A stretch of 64,000 nt of DNA. Source: Pseudomonadota bacterium. GTDB lineage: Bacteria > Pseudomonadota > Gammaproteobacteria > UBA5335. Both the position numbers and the translations under genes were made by a program. Under the pieces are notes generated by a model, which was not told the origin of the DNA, ran no database searches, and was given only the letters and a program-made list of their open reading frames with translations. The stretch lies in NCBI GenBank assembly GCA_002862435.1, contig PKDC01000057.1, positions 1 through 64,000 of the forward strand. Direction: 5' to 3'. Position 1 is the first letter of the stretch. Every line of letters begins with the position of its first letter. Positions 28,111 to 37,985 of the stretch are shown one piece after another.

Positions 28111-28863
28111 ATGCCATCGCATCGCGCCCTGCACTTCGCCATTGCCGCCTATGGCCTGTTCCTGCTCAGTTTGAGCGGACTGGTGCTGTTTCTCCACGAT
28201 CTCTGGCTGCCCTGGACGGCCGGCACTGGCGAACTGTCCGGGGGATGGGGCCGAACCCTCGCCATCAACACCGGACTGATCGCCCTGTTTGGCTTGCAGC
28301 ACAGCATCATGGCCCGCCCGGCCTTCAAACGGCGCTGGACCCGGCTGGTGCCCGAGCATCTGGAGCGCAGCGCCTATGTGGCAGCCTCCAGCCTGGCACT
28401 GATCATCCTCATGGGATTCTGGCAGCCCATGCCGGGGGTGATCTGGCACATTACTTGGCAACCCGCCGTGACCATCTGCCTGGTGTTACTCGGATTCGGA
28501 CTGGTGGTGGCCTTGTGGTCGACCTTCCTCACCGACCACTTCGACCTATTCGGGCTGCGCCAGGCTAACCTGCACGACCAGGGACTGCCCTACACCGCCG
28601 TGCCCTTCAAGATGGGACTGCTCTATCGGTATGTGCGCCATCCCATGATGCTGGGCATGCTGCTGCTGTTCTGGGTGACTCCCTACCTGACCGTCGGGCA
28701 CCTGTTCCTGGCCAGCGGGCTGACGCTCTACATCCTCATCGGTGTGCACTACGAGGAACGGGACCTGATGCGGCACCTGGGACCGGACTACGCCCGCTAT
28801 CGGGAAACCACGCCAATGTTGTTCCCCCGCTTTGTCCACGCGCCGCCGATGCCGGGACACTGA
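28111..28863 (+). CDS. mddA: Methanethiol S-methyltransferase-like membrane protein (MddA/NnrU type)
   Basis: 250-residue inner-membrane protein with about five helices. The C-terminal YRYVRHPMMLGMLLLFWVTP and GVHYEERDLMRHLGPDYARYR are isoprenylcysteine-methyltransferase-type SAM-binding motifs; the N-terminal GLQHSIMARPAFKRRWTRLVPEHLERSAYV block is that of MddA, which makes dimethyl sulfide from methanethiol. NnrU-like proteins share only part of this. The MddA reading is by recalled similarity. Neighbours give no pathway hint. Confidence 0.8.
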   Translation: MPSHRALHFAIAAYGLFLLSLSGLVLFLHDLWLPWTAGTGELSGGWGRTLAINTGLIALFGLQHSIMARPAFKRRWTRLVPEHLERSAYVAASSLALIILMGFWQPMPGVIWHITWQPAVTICLVLLGFGLVVALWSTFLTDHFDLFGLRQANLHDQGLPYTAVPFKMGLLYRYVRHPMMLGMLLLFWVTPYLTVGHLFLASGLTLYILIGVHYEERDLMRHLGPDYARYRETTPMLFPRFVHAPPMPGH

Positions 28864-28934
28864 AGCTTGGCGGGCGGCCATGGAACGGGTTTTCAAGCCC
28901 ATGGCCGCCGGGTTATCATTCGCGATCTTCACGC

Positions 28935-29010
28935 GCCGGAATAGCTCAGTCGGTAGAGCAGCGCATTCGTAATGCGAAGGTCGGGGGTTCGACTCCTCTT
29001 TCCGGCACCA
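28935..29010 (+). tRNA. tRNA-Thr (anticodon CGU)
   Basis: 76 bases including the encoded CCA. Acceptor arms GCCGGAA and TTCCGGC pair fully; D-loop AGCTCAGTCGGTAGAGC, anticodon loop with CGT (ATTCGTAAT) and T-arm GGTTCGACTCC are all present. Sequence is nearly that of E. coli tRNA-Thr(CGU). Confidence 0.97.
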
Positions 29011-29561
29011 TCTTCCAGCAAGACGGCCGTCCGCTGACGGCAGGCGTTTTGCCTTTGCTGAACGCAAGATCACGCAGAATAGTCCGCATGGAAACCCCGC
29101 CGCTGGCCCTGCAGCTCAACGGGCACACGGCCTGACAGCTCGGATGCTAAGCCCGTCTCTGCTCAGTCGGAACGTCATGCCCACAATCCGGGGCCGAAAT
29201 CCGGGGCTGAGGCGACGCGCAGCGCCAACGAACGCACGGCAGAGTATCTGATGAGTACACCCCTGGTGGCGGACTATCTGGCCGAGGGCCTCTATGCATT
29301 CGGCCATACCTGCGAAGAATAGAATCCGTCACCCTGAAGCCGCGGGATCGATGCGGCGCCATTTGCTACCGCCTCACGTAACGCGCAGCGGGGAAACACC
29401 TTGATCATTTGAGGGTGGAGAAGCGGGTGAGACGCATCGCTGCCTGAACCGTGGAACGACCAGATGCCCCCCGCCAAGACGAGACTGAGACGCCACACCG
29501 ATCCCCGTAAAGCCTGACGCTATACTGCGCAGTCGCGGCAGGACAGGCGGGAGAATGATCG
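29011..29561. other. 551-bp intergenic region without a supported gene
   Basis: A small hairpin (29026-29031 / 29036-29041, GCCGTC/GACGGC) follows the tRNA and may end its transcript. A plus-strand frame from about 29090 to 29323 is open and ends MSTPLVADYLAEGLYAFG, but it has a start only at 29251 and no match that I recognise. I looked for a cobalamin riboswitch (B12 box) before cobU and did not see one. Confidence 0.5.
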
Positions 29562-30086
29562 GTGACGGAAGGCGCGGAACTCATCCTGGGGGGCGTGCGC
29601 TCCGGCAAGAGCGCCTATGCCGAAAGGCAGGCGCAGGCGAGCGGGCAGACGGTGCACCTCATCGCCACGGCCACCGCAGGGGACGCGGAAATGGCCACCC
29701 GCATCGCCGCCCATCGGGAACGGCGACCGGCGCAATGGACCACCCACGAGGTACCCCTGCAACTCGCCGATGCCCTGAGCACATGGGCAACGCCGGCGCG
29801 TTGTCTGTTGGTGGACTGCCTGGGGCTATGGCTATCCAACCTGCTGCATGCCGGTGAGGCGGTCTTCACGACCGAACGCCAGGCCCTGCTCGATACCCTG
29901 CCCACCCTGCCCGGCCTCGTCCTACTGGTGAGCAACGAGGTCGGTTGGGGGCTGGTGCCCACCAATGCCCTGGCGCGCCGCTTTGCCGATGAACTGGGCT
30001 GGCTCAACCAAGCCGTGGCGGCGCGCTGCCGACGCGTGGTGCTGTTGGCGGCCGGCCTGCCACTCACGCTGAAGGAAACACCATGA
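29562..30086 (+). CDS. cobU: Adenosylcobinamide kinase / guanylyltransferase
   Basis: Bifunctional enzyme that phosphorylates adenosylcobinamide and then transfers GMP to it, in nucleotide-loop assembly of B12. 174 residues from a GTG at 29562. P-loop [12 protein letters not shown] near the N-terminus, the [31 protein letters not shown] region with the guanylylated histidine, and [11 protein letters not shown] are diagnostic. The stop overlaps the cobT start by 4 bases. Confidence 0.95.
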   Translation: MTEGAELILGGVRSGKSAYAERQAQASGQTVHLIATATAGDAEMATRIAAHRERRPAQWTTHEVPLQLADALSTWATPARCLLVDCLGLWLSNLLHAGEAVFTTERQALLDTLPTLPGLVLLVSNEVGWGLVPTNALARRFADELGWLNQAVAARCRRVVLLAAGLPLTLKETP

Positions 30087-31144
30087 CTGCCGCTTGCTGG
30101 TGGCAGACACCACCGCCGGCGCTGGATGCGGCCGCCGGCGCCGCTGCGGCAGCCCGCTGGGACCGTCTGACCAAACCCCTCGGGTCGCTGGGCCGGCTGG
30201 AACAGGCCGTCACACACCTCGCGGCCCAGCAGGGGCGTACAACACCTCGCCTCGACCGGGTGCATATCACCGTGTTTGCCGCTGATCATGGCGTCGCCGC
30301 CCAGGGCGTTTCAGCCTATCCCCAGGCCGTCACTGCCCAGATGCTGGCCAACTTCGCCGGCGGCGGCGCGGCCATTGCTGTGCTGGCGCGGCATCTGGGG
30401 GCGAGTTTGGAAATTATTGACGTGGGCACTGTCCACGCCGTCCATCCCATGCCCGGCGTGCTGGATCGGGGGGTGGCCCCCGGCACCGCCGATTTCACCC
30501 AGGCCCCCGCCATGACTCCGGCGCAGACCGAAGCTGCCATGGCGGTTGGCGCTGAATGCATCAGGGCGGCCGGTGCCGCCGGGGCCGAGCTGTTCATTGG
30601 TGGCGAGATGGGCATCGGCAACACCACCGCCGCCACGGCACTGGGATGCGCCCTGCTGGGGGAGGCACCTGCCGCGCTGGTGGGACGCGGCACCGGCGTG
30701 GATACGGCAGGGCTGGCACGCAAGTGCGCTGCAGTGGCTCAGGCGCTGGCCCGGCATTGTGCCGAAGACCGCACGCCATTCGAGATCCTGTGCCGGCTGG
30801 GGGGGCTGGAACTGGCCGCACTGGCGGGCGCCTATCTGGCGGCCGCCCAGCAGCGCCTGCCCGTTCTGGTGGATGGATTCATCGCCACTGCCGCCGCGCT
30901 CGTTGCGGTGCGCCTCAATCCCGGCGTCTCCGCCTGGCTGCACTTCGCCCATCGCTCGGCCGAACCGGGTCATGCGCGGCTGCTTGAGGCGCTGTGCAGC
31001 GATGCCTTGCTCGACCTGGACCTGCGGCTGGGGGAAGGCAGCGGGGCGGCCCTGGCCCTGCCCCTGCTGCGGGCGGCCTGCACCCTGCACGGGGAAATGG
31101 CGACTTTTGCAGCCGCTGGGGTAAGTGGAGCCACAACGAGGTAG
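30083..31144 (+). CDS. cobT: Nicotinate-nucleotide-dimethylbenzimidazole phosphoribosyltransferase
   Basis: Makes alpha-ribazole 5'-phosphate from dimethylbenzimidazole and nicotinate mononucleotide, the lower ligand of cobalamin. 353 residues, full size. Conserved features: [56 protein letters not shown] and the C-terminal [16 protein letters not shown] with the catalytic Glu. ATGA overlap with cobU indicates coupling. A 22-bp palindrome follows at 31160-31181. Confidence 0.96.
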   Translation: MTAACWWQTPPPALDAAAGAAAAARWDRLTKPLGSLGRLEQAVTHLAAQQGRTTPRLDRVHITVFAADHGVAAQGVSAYPQAVTAQMLANFAGGGAAIAVLARHLGASLEIIDVGTVHAVHPMPGVLDRGVAPGTADFTQAPAMTPAQTEAAMAVGAECIRAAGAAGAELFIGGEMGIGNTTAATALGCALLGEAPAALVGRGTGVDTAGLARKCAAVAQALARHCAEDRTPFEILCRLGGLELAALAGAYLAAAQQRLPVLVDGFIATAAALVAVRLNPGVSAWLHFAHRSAEPGHARLLEALCSDALLDLDLRLGEGSGAALALPLLRAACTLHGEMATFAAAGVSGATTR

Positions 31145-31159
31145 CACCGCAACATTGAC

Positions 31160-31181
31160 CCGGTGATTCATGAATCACCGG
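31160..31181. terminator. Perfect 22-bp palindrome between convergent genes
   Basis: An uninterrupted palindrome of two 11-base arms (CCGGTGATTCA and its complement) in the gap between cobT and the convergent lipoprotein gene. It could act as a bidirectional terminator stem or a protein-binding site. No T run is adjacent. Confidence 0.5.
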
Positions 31182-31272
31182 CAGACTGACGGAAAGGGAC
31201 TTTCGGATATGCGAGTCGCACCTGTCACCGTCGATCAATGCGTATCGACAAGCGGGACACCGGAATCGGGCG

Positions 31273-31863
31273 CTAATCGAGGGTGCGCTTGGCCAGGATG
31301 TCGCCCCAGGTCTGCAGCGGCCCGAGCGGGTTGCGGACCTGATCGCGTTCGCTGATGCGGGGCTGACCACCATCCAGCGTATAAACGACCAGATCATCAA
31401 CGAATAGAATCAATGCGTTATAGTTCCAGCCGGTGGAATCCGTGACGCGAACGAAGTTGAAGGCGTCGAGCCAGAAGTTTCCGACCCGCTTGCGTTTCAC
31501 ATCGCGTATCGCGATTGAATATCCAGTGCAGCGTTTGCCGGCGGCAAAACATTCACGCAAACCCCGGTCCAGTTCATCCGCTGTCACTGTCGATCCGAGC
31601 GCAAAGCGTTGCGACACATCCGCAAAGCTCAACAGCGTAATCGCCGGATTCTTGCCGGGCTCAAGACCCTTCGCCGCGAGTTGGGCACGCTGGGTTTCGT
31701 AAGGCACGATGCGATCGATGGCATCTCGCGCCTCATCAAAGCTAGCCCAGGTATCGCGCACCTCGCTGGACGCACGCGGCAGCAAGGTCTGGCAGCCAGT
31801 CAATGCCAAGCCAGCAGCAACGAACACAAACTTCAAGTACCATTCAAAACGCTGTGAAAACAT
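31273..31863 (-). CDS. Hypothetical lipoprotein
   Basis: 196-residue predicted lipoprotein. Starting at ATG 31863 gives a signal (KFVFVAAGLALTGC) with lipobox LTGC, Cys about 23. The mature part begins with DTWASFDEARDAIDRIVPYETQRAQLAAKGLEP split over two helices, contains one pair of later cysteines (RECFAAGKRC) and a predicted beta-rich C-terminal half ending LQTWGDILAKRTLD. I do not recognise the family. It is convergent with cobT and upstream of it lies an AT-rich gene-poor stretch. Confidence 0.75.
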   Translation of the reverse strand: MFSQRFEWYLKFVFVAAGLALTGCQTLLPRASSEVRDTWASFDEARDAIDRIVPYETQRAQLAAKGLEPGKNPAITLLSFADVSQRFALGSTVTADELDRGLRECFAAGKRCTGYSIAIRDVKRKRVGNFWLDAFNFVRVTDSTGWNYNALILFVDDLVVYTLDGGQPRISERDQVRNPLGPLQTWGDILAKRTLD

Positions 31864-32768
31864 GGTTTTGGGTCCTGTTTTCCCCACCTGATAGAGCGTT
31901 CCTTGTCTAAACATATTAGCATGATCAACGCCAATCGCCTCGTTGATAAATCGAGTGGACGCAATACTTACGGACGGCTCAGGACAAAAAAAGCCGACGC
32001 ATGGTCTCTGACTTTAGCGCACTCGACGTGCGCTGCAAACACACACTCCAAGGCCATCATGCTTCGTCTAAGAATAAAGCAAAATCTACGAGGACAGGCT
32101 GTCGATTAAAAGCGACACCTGCGCGCATTATGATTTCCATCACAAGTGGAAACGCCATTTTATCAGCATCATGAACCAATATTTTTTTCTTACCGAGCCC
32201 ATGAGCGGGGCCATACGATCAGGCGTCTGGCATTATCGTACAGCAATGTCGGAGCAATGGCCAAATGCTACTTGACAAAAAGCAATCAGTATATGCGAGC
32301 AGGGCAACAAGCGACGTCAAACAGCGCTTCAAGCTCCGGACAAACCTGCACCGCCCCCGAAACAAAGGTCAGTGCGTCCACATCATGACCGCATCGATCC
32401 AACCTGTACGCCGACGCCCGATCTGATGATTACGCCATAACGAAAGCCGCTCGAATTCTGTTCACGCAGGCCTTGACACAGGAACTCGCTTTTGAATTCG
32501 CGTCATACGATCACAATAACCTAATCTGGACACCTCTCATTTCAGCAACGGATGGGAAAGAGAAATTCTGTTTTTCTGGGAATAAATATACTCTAGAAGA
32601 GAGCCAGCCAACCTGAGGAGCTGGCCGGCGTCTTGGGGTTCTAGAGCAGCCTTCCCCTGTTACAGGAGGAAAAATCTTTTAAACTACACAGGGTATTGAC
32701 CGGGGTGTCGGCCTAGTTCTACTAAGATATAATCCACATGAATCCTTTCAATAGGCCGACATTTCATG
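31864..32768. other. 905-bp AT-rich, gene-poor region
   Basis: Base composition is clearly lower in GC than the surrounding chromosome. No convincing gene is present. On the minus strand between about 32420 and 32285 a frame without a start codon reads YRLDRCGHDVDALTFVSGAVQ and PELEALFDVACCPARIY; it looks like a real protein fragment but I cannot name it. GCCAGC/GCTGGC near 32605-32625 could form a hairpin. Confidence 0.5.
32706..32761 (-). terminator. Inverted repeat downstream of glgX
   Basis: TGTCGGCCTA (32706-32715) and TAGGCCGACA (32752-32761) form a perfect 10-bp stem with a 36-base AT-rich loop, beginning 7 bases after the glgX stop. No clear T run. Confidence 0.45.
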
Positions 32769-35012
32769 TCATTTAATTTCCTTCAAGGATGCACCAGATT
32801 TCCTTTCTGTCAGTTTGGAAAAAGACTGTCCTGATGCAGAGCGGGCAGTCTGGTAACTATCGTGCCCGGCAAGCTCGAAAAGAAGTAAAGACCGGCCAAC
32901 AGCCATATAGCTATCATTGAAATTCAATGTTTCTCCCTGCACTTCAGAAAGCGGGGCATTGGTGTCAATAATGCAACGCCAGCCTATCCCGCCTGCAACT
33001 TCTGGAAGATGAAAATCAACTCCATCATGATGCGCATTCAGCGCTAATAGCAATGTCGCGTCTTGTCCACGTTGACGGATCCCTGTTGCTTGCGCACGAC
33101 CATCCATAACCATACCAAAACACTTCATCCCATTATCAATCCACTGCTCAATCTGCATCTCATTGCCATCTGCATTGACCCAAGTAACATCCTTTATTCC
33201 AAGATCTTCATCATACTCACCTGTCAGAAAACGATTTCGTCGTAGAATATGATAGCGATGGCGCAACTGCGTCAATGCCTTCACGAACTCAATCAGACTC
33301 TTACCTTTCTCGTCGAAATCCCAGTTCAGCCAGTTGATCTCATTATCTTGGCAATAGGCATTGTTGTTGCCAGATTGCGTGCGACCAAATTCGTCCCCCG
33401 CCAGCAGCATGGGTGTGCCCTGAGACAACAGCAAGGTCGCCAGCATGTTGCGCATCTGTCTTTCCCGAAGCGCATTGATTTCCGCGTTATCTGTTGGGCC
33501 TTCAACGCCACAATTCCAGGAACGATTGTCGGAAGAACCGTCCTGGTTATTCTCGCCATTGGCCTCATTGTGTTTCTCGTTGTAGGTCGCCCAATCATTG
33601 AGCGTAAAGCCATCATGGGCCGTGATGAAATTGATCGACGCCCAGGGACGACGTCCCTGATAATTGAAGATATCGCCGGACGCACACAGCCGGGGTGCCA
33701 GGGCGGCCGCGGCCGCTTCGCCGCGCCAATAGTCACGCACCGTGTCGCGAAATTTGTCGTTCCACTCGGCCCATCCCGGTGGAAAAGCGCCGACCTGATA
33801 TCCCCCCGGCCCACAATCCCAGGCTTCTGCGATCAGCTTGACGGCGCTCAAGGTGGGATCCTGGCTACACGCTTTCAGGAAGCCGCTTTGGTTGTCGAAG
33901 CCATTCGGTTCGCGCGCCAAAATCGTCCCCAGATCAAAACGAAAGCCATCCACATGCGTCTGTTCGACCCAGTAACGCAAGGAATCCATCACCATCTGCA
34001 TCACCCGCGCATGGCTGGTGTTGAGGGTATTTCCGGTACCCGTGTCATTGATGTAATAACGCGGCTGATCCGGTAACAGGCGGTAGTAACTGGCATTGTC
34101 GATGCCCTTGAACGACAGGGTCGGGCCCCGTTCATTGCCTTCGGCCGTATGGTTGTAGACCACGTCCAGGATCACTTCCAAACCCGCCTCGTGAAAGCGT
34201 GCAACCATTTCCTTGAACTCGCGCAGCGTCTGCTCAGACTCGTAGGCATAGCGGGTATCCGGCGCAAAAAAACCAATGCTGTTGTAGCCCCAGTAATTGG
34301 TGAGTCCTTTCTCTAGCAAGTGACTATCATTGATGAAACTGTGGATCGGGAGCAACTCGACCGAAGTCACACCCAATGACTTGATGTAATCGATAACCTC
34401 GGGTACGACCAAGCCACCGTAGGTCCCGCGCAAGTGTTCCGGCACGGCGGGATGCAGTTTGGTATAGCCGCGGACATGCATCTCATACAAAACAACGTCA
34501 TCAAAAGGTACCAGCGGCTTACCGTGCCGTCCGCGCCGCGACCGCCCCGGCTTTCCATCCCAATCGAAATCCGGATCGACCACAACACATTTAGGCATGA
34601 AAGGCGCGCTGTCTCGCTCGTCAAACGTCAAGTCATCCCCGGTTTCCATTTGATAGCCAAAAAGCGCTGGATCCCATTGCAAGGTGCCAACATGACCACA
34701 CGCATAAGGATCAAGCAAGAGTTTATTGGCATTGAAACGGTGTCCCGCCTCCGGCTCATAGGCGCCATGCACGCGATACCCGTAGACCGTAGCCGGACCG
34801 ATCTCTGGCAGGTAACCGTGCCAGATCTGGTCTGTGTGTTCCGGAAGCTCAATGCGCTCTATTTCTGTCTTGCCCTTGGCATCGAACAGGCACAACTCAA
34901 CTTTGGTGGCATGGGCTGAAAACAACGCAAAATTGGTGCCTTTTCCATCCCACGTTGCACCGTATGGGAACGGCAGGCCTTCCTGTATTTTTGATTTCAA
35001 GCCTTTGCTCAT
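32769..35012 (-). CDS. glgX: Glycogen debranching enzyme (isoamylase-type GlgX)
   Basis: GH13 enzyme that hydrolyses alpha-1,6 branches of limit dextrins. Start at ATG 35012 with GGAG six bases upstream; 747 residues. N-terminal CBM48 domain (about 10-130, YGATWDGKGTNFALFSAHA), catalytic barrel with VILDVVYNHTAEGNE, nucleophile in DGFRFDLG (near 355), acid in IAEAWDCGPGGYQVG (near 394) and TAHDGFTLNDW. Codon use and base composition are less GC-rich than in neighbouring genes, and no other glycogen gene is nearby. It separates two halves of the cob cluster, so recent acquisition is likely. Confidence 0.95.
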   Translation of the reverse strand: MSKGLKSKIQEGLPFPYGATWDGKGTNFALFSAHATKVELCLFDAKGKTEIERIELPEHTDQIWHGYLPEIGPATVYGYRVHGAYEPEAGHRFNANKLLLDPYACGHVGTLQWDPALFGYQMETGDDLTFDERDSAPFMPKCVVVDPDFDWDGKPGRSRRGRHGKPLVPFDDVVLYEMHVRGYTKLHPAVPEHLRGTYGGLVVPEVIDYIKSLGVTSVELLPIHSFINDSHLLEKGLTNYWGYNSIGFFAPDTRYAYESEQTLREFKEMVARFHEAGLEVILDVVYNHTAEGNERGPTLSFKGIDNASYYRLLPDQPRYYINDTGTGNTLNTSHARVMQMVMDSLRYWVEQTHVDGFRFDLGTILAREPNGFDNQSGFLKACSQDPTLSAVKLIAEAWDCGPGGYQVGAFPPGWAEWNDKFRDTVRDYWRGEAAAAALAPRLCASGDIFNYQGRRPWASINFITAHDGFTLNDWATYNEKHNEANGENNQDGSSDNRSWNCGVEGPTDNAEINALRERQMRNMLATLLLSQGTPMLLAGDEFGRTQSGNNNAYCQDNEINWLNWDFDEKGKSLIEFVKALTQLRHRYHILRRNRFLTGEYDEDLGIKDVTWVNADGNEMQIEQWIDNGMKCFGMVMDGRAQATGIRQRGQDATLLLALNAHHDGVDFHLPEVAGGIGWRCIIDTNAPLSEVQGETLNFNDSYMAVGRSLLLFELAGHDSYQTARSASGQSFSKLTERKSGASLKEIK

Positions 35013-35624
35013 GAAGTACTCCGTGGATTTCAGTGGACTGAATGTCAGGGGCCGGCGCGGCGTTCCAATCGCCGTCATTGATCCATGGGGGTTCGTGGAC
35101 AGAACAAGCCCCGAAGCGAGCCTGATGCGACTGCGAGCCACGCGGACGTCGAGATCTGCTTTTCATTGCAGAATGGATGCCATGCTTGAGACTACCGTCG
35201 AATTTGCCCTCGAGCACCCGATTTGCGGTCTAACAGCATTCTCGGAGGCATGAACCCATGGCTCGCCACCGCTTCATCTCGCGGAACTGGAAGCGCTCCT
35301 GCCTGTTGCATAGGACATCTGCGCAAAATTGGGCTCGGTTGGCAGACAAAGGCAGGGCCGCTATCCCGCAATGTCAGGCTGCGACAGATAGAATCGCTGC
35401 CCCAGTGAGATCCGCTTTGGCGAGTCTATCCATCCGGTATTCAATGGATTTGGCGCCGAAACTGACTAATGAGACCAACCAACCGCGCAATCGATCGCTT
35501 ATCATCACGTCAAGCTTGAATTTTTGAAGAACAGCACTGGCGCAAACCACAGCACAGGCGATGCGGGTCGCCATCGCTGACTACGAACTGCGCTGGCAGC
35601 AGGCCGGCTGGAACAGAACCACGG
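35013..35624. other. 612-bp intergenic region between glgX and cobC
   Basis: Upstream of both the minus-strand glgX and the plus-strand cobC, so it should hold both promoters. I see no protein that can be named and no B12-riboswitch core. A 30-codon frame beginning MRVAIADYELRWQQ (about 35562) overlaps the cobC start in another frame and could be a leader peptide or chance. Confidence 0.45.
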
Positions 35625-36245
35625 ATGGAAAACACCATGTTGGCAGAGAATGATCCCGGCGTTCGGCTGGTGCTGCTGCGCCACGGCGAACCCGAGGGCG
35701 GCGCGCTGTACCGGGGCCGGCGGGACGATCCCCTGAGCGCTGTGGGCTGGAACCAGATGCGCGCCGCCGTCGCAGGCCTCCCTAGCTGGCATGGCATCGT
35801 GACCTCCCCGCTGCGCCGCTGCGCGGCCTTTGCCGAGGCGCTGGGAGGCGACTTGGATCTTCCCGTACATCACGAGCCCCGCTTGCAGGAACTGGATTTC
35901 GGAATCTGGGAGGGACGCACGGCGGATGCCATTTTGGCCGACGATCGCGCGCAGTTGATGGCGTTCTGGCGTGATCCAGTACGTCATCCGCCACCCCAGG
36001 GCGAAACCATGGATGCCTTCGCGGCCCGCATCCGCGCCGCTATCGAGGAGTGGCGCGAGCGGATGATCGACGGACCCTGGCTGTGGGTCATCCATGGTGG
36101 GGTGATCCGGGTGCTTTTGACGGAGTTATTGGGCATGCCGCTTACCCATATGCTGCGCATCGAAGTGCCCTATGCCTGTCGCTCGACCCTCATTCTTGGA
36201 GATGGGCCGCCGCGCCTGCTGGCCCACGGTGCCGTGAATCCATGA
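35625..36245 (+). CDS. cobC: Alpha-ribazole phosphatase (histidine phosphatase)
   Basis: Removes phosphate from alpha-ribazole 5'-phosphate or cobalamin 5'-phosphate in late B12 synthesis. 206 residues of the histidine phosphatase fold: phosphoacceptor LLRHGEPEGG at about 18, SPLRRCAAFAEAL, the ELDFGIWEGRTADAI catalytic-acid region and VIHGGVIRVLL. The ATG at 35625 or 35637 may be used. The identification rests on the ATGA overlap with cobS; alone the family is broad. Confidence 0.9.
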   Translation: MENTMLAENDPGVRLVLLRHGEPEGGALYRGRRDDPLSAVGWNQMRAAVAGLPSWHGIVTSPLRRCAAFAEALGGDLDLPVHHEPRLQELDFGIWEGRTADAILADDRAQLMAFWRDPVRHPPPQGETMDAFAARIRAAIEEWRERMIDGPWLWVIHGGVIRVLLTELLGMPLTHMLRIEVPYACRSTLILGDGPPRLLAHGAVNP

Positions 36246-37000
36246 AGGGATTGCGCCTGGCGCTGGGCTTCCTCACGCGCCTGCCCGTTCCCGCGCCGCC
36301 CACTTGCGATCCTGCGACCATCGGCGCTTCACTGGCCTGGTACCCCGCCGTGGGGGCCCTGATCGGGCTGCTGCTCTGGGTTGGCTCCGCCCTGCTCGCC
36401 TTGCTCCTGCCCGCTGCACCAGCGATCAGCGCCGTCCTGGTGGTGATGCTGTGGGTGTGGCTGACCGGCGGCCTGCATCTGGATGGACTGGCCGATACTG
36501 CCGATGCCGATGCCGCGGGAGGAGACGCCACGCGCCGACTTGCCGTACTCAAGGACCCGAACGCGGGACCTGCCGGGGTCACCGCCGTGGTGCTGGTGCT
36601 GCTGCTCAAGATGGCCACGGTGATGAGCCTGCTGGACACAAGCACCGGATTATTCCCGGCCCTGCTCATCACCCCGCTGGTGGGCAGGGCGTTGATCATT
36701 GCGGCCTTCCTCACCACGCCCTACATTCGCGTGGGCGGGCTGGGGGAAGCCCTCGCCGGGCATCATGATCGCCATGCCTGCCTTGCCAGCCTCGGGGTCA
36801 CACTGCTTGCGATCCTCATCCTGTGTGGACCGGCGGCGGCCGGCACGATCCTGTTGCTGGCCGGTGGCTTCCTGCTGTATTGGCGCCACGCAGCCTTGCG
36901 TCATCTGGGCGGGTTTACCGGCGACCTGGCCGGCGCGCTGGTGGAACGCGGCGAAGCGCTGACGCTGCTGGCGTGCGTCGTGGTTCTAGCCGGACATTGA
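36242..37000 (+). CDS. cobS: Adenosylcobinamide-GDP ribazoletransferase (cobalamin synthase)
   Basis: Integral membrane enzyme that joins adenosylcobinamide-GDP to alpha-ribazole (phosphate), completing the cobalamin skeleton. 252 residues with about six helices. Diagnostic FLTRLPVP at the start and GGLHLDGLADTAD with metal-binding aspartates near 78-88, then LKDPNAGPAGV. The DADAAGGDATRR segment just after differs from the usual DAWxGG but keeps spacing. Coupled to cobC. Confidence 0.95.
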   Translation: MKGLRLALGFLTRLPVPAPPTCDPATIGASLAWYPAVGALIGLLLWVGSALLALLLPAAPAISAVLVVMLWVWLTGGLHLDGLADTADADAAGGDATRRLAVLKDPNAGPAGVTAVVLVLLLKMATVMSLLDTSTGLFPALLITPLVGRALIIAAFLTTPYIRVGGLGEALAGHHDRHACLASLGVTLLAILILCGPAAAGTILLLAGGFLLYWRHAALRHLGGFTGDLAGALVERGEALTLLACVVVLAGH

Positions 37001-37129
37001 GACGCACCAAATCAATGCATCAGCAGTGCGGAGATTGAACGCCATCGCAATCCCGTGACATGCTCAAAACCGAACTGAAAACAAGCTGGCGTCACCATTC
37101 GGGACAGCCGGAAACGAAGGAGGAGACCC

Positions 37130-37948
37130 ATGCAAGATATTCGGGGCAAGATTGCGGTGGTGACCGGCGCAGGCAGCGGCATCGGAAGGGCGACGGCCAC
37201 CCGGCTGGCCCAGGCCGGCTGCGCGCTGGCGCTGGCCGATATCAACGCCGAGGCGCTCGCGCCGGTGGCAGCGTCCCTCAAGACCCATGGGGTTGCAGTG
37301 AGCACCCATACGGTCAACGTGGCCGACAAGACCCAGATGGCGGCCTTTCCCGATGCGGTGCTGGCGGCCCACGGCGCGGTGCACATCGTCATCAACAACG
37401 CCGGCGTGATGGTGGCCGACCCGCTGGAAACCCACACCCTGGAGGATTTCGAATGGCTGTTCGGGATCAATTTCTGGGGCGTGGTCTATGGCTGCAAATT
37501 CTTCCTGCCCCACCTGCGCCGCGCCGGGGAGGGCCATCTGGTCAACCTGTCCAGCATGTTCGGCTTCTACGGTCTGCCCACCCAGAGCTCCTATTGCGCC
37601 AGCAAGTTCGCCGTGCGCGGCTTCACCGAATCGCTGCGGGCGGAACTGAGCGGCACCGGCATTGGCGTCACCGCCATCCATCCCGGCACCATCCGCACCA
37701 ACATCATGAAGGCGGCGCGCACGCAGCAGACTGGCGGCGGTGGCTTGGTGCAGCGGGGTCAGGACCTGATGAACCGTTTCGGCACCGCCCCCGAGCGGGT
37801 GGCGGAGAAGATCGAAGCGGGCATCCGCCACAACCGCGTCCGGGTACGGGTGGGCCTTGATTCCTACCTAAGCGATTATCTGTCGCGCCTGAGCCCCACC
37901 GGCCTCAACGCGCTGATGGGCCGAGCCCGCGGAAAATTCGGCGCGTGA
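37130..37948 (+). CDS. Short-chain dehydrogenase/reductase
   Basis: 272-residue NAD(P)-dependent SDR of the classical type: TGAGSGIGRAT cofactor motif at 12-22, NNAGVMVADP, and catalytic Ser-Tyr-Lys in NLSSMFGF and SSYCASK (Tyr and Lys about 154 and 158). AAGGAGGAG precedes the ATG. The C-terminal part (VRVRVGLDSYLSDYL) resembles SDRs adjoining lipid or flavin metabolism genes, but no substrate can be named. It stands alone; the next gene is convergent. Confidence 0.88.
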   Translation: MQDIRGKIAVVTGAGSGIGRATATRLAQAGCALALADINAEALAPVAASLKTHGVAVSTHTVNVADKTQMAAFPDAVLAAHGAVHIVINNAGVMVADPLETHTLEDFEWLFGINFWGVVYGCKFFLPHLRRAGEGHLVNLSSMFGFYGLPTQSSYCASKFAVRGFTESLRAELSGTGIGVTAIHPGTIRTNIMKAARTQQTGGGGLVQRGQDLMNRFGTAPERVAEKIEAGIRHNRVRVRVGLDSYLSDYLSRLSPTGLNALMGRARGKFGA

Positions 37949-37985
37949 ATCATGAGCCATCCGCCTGGATCGGCAGGCGGCCACG

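Noticed and set aside
29390..29561. Cobalamin riboswitch before cobU
   Set aside because: I searched both strands for the B12 box (GCCAGGAGACCTGCC-like) and found only a vague GCC-AGACGAGAC sequence without the conserved core.
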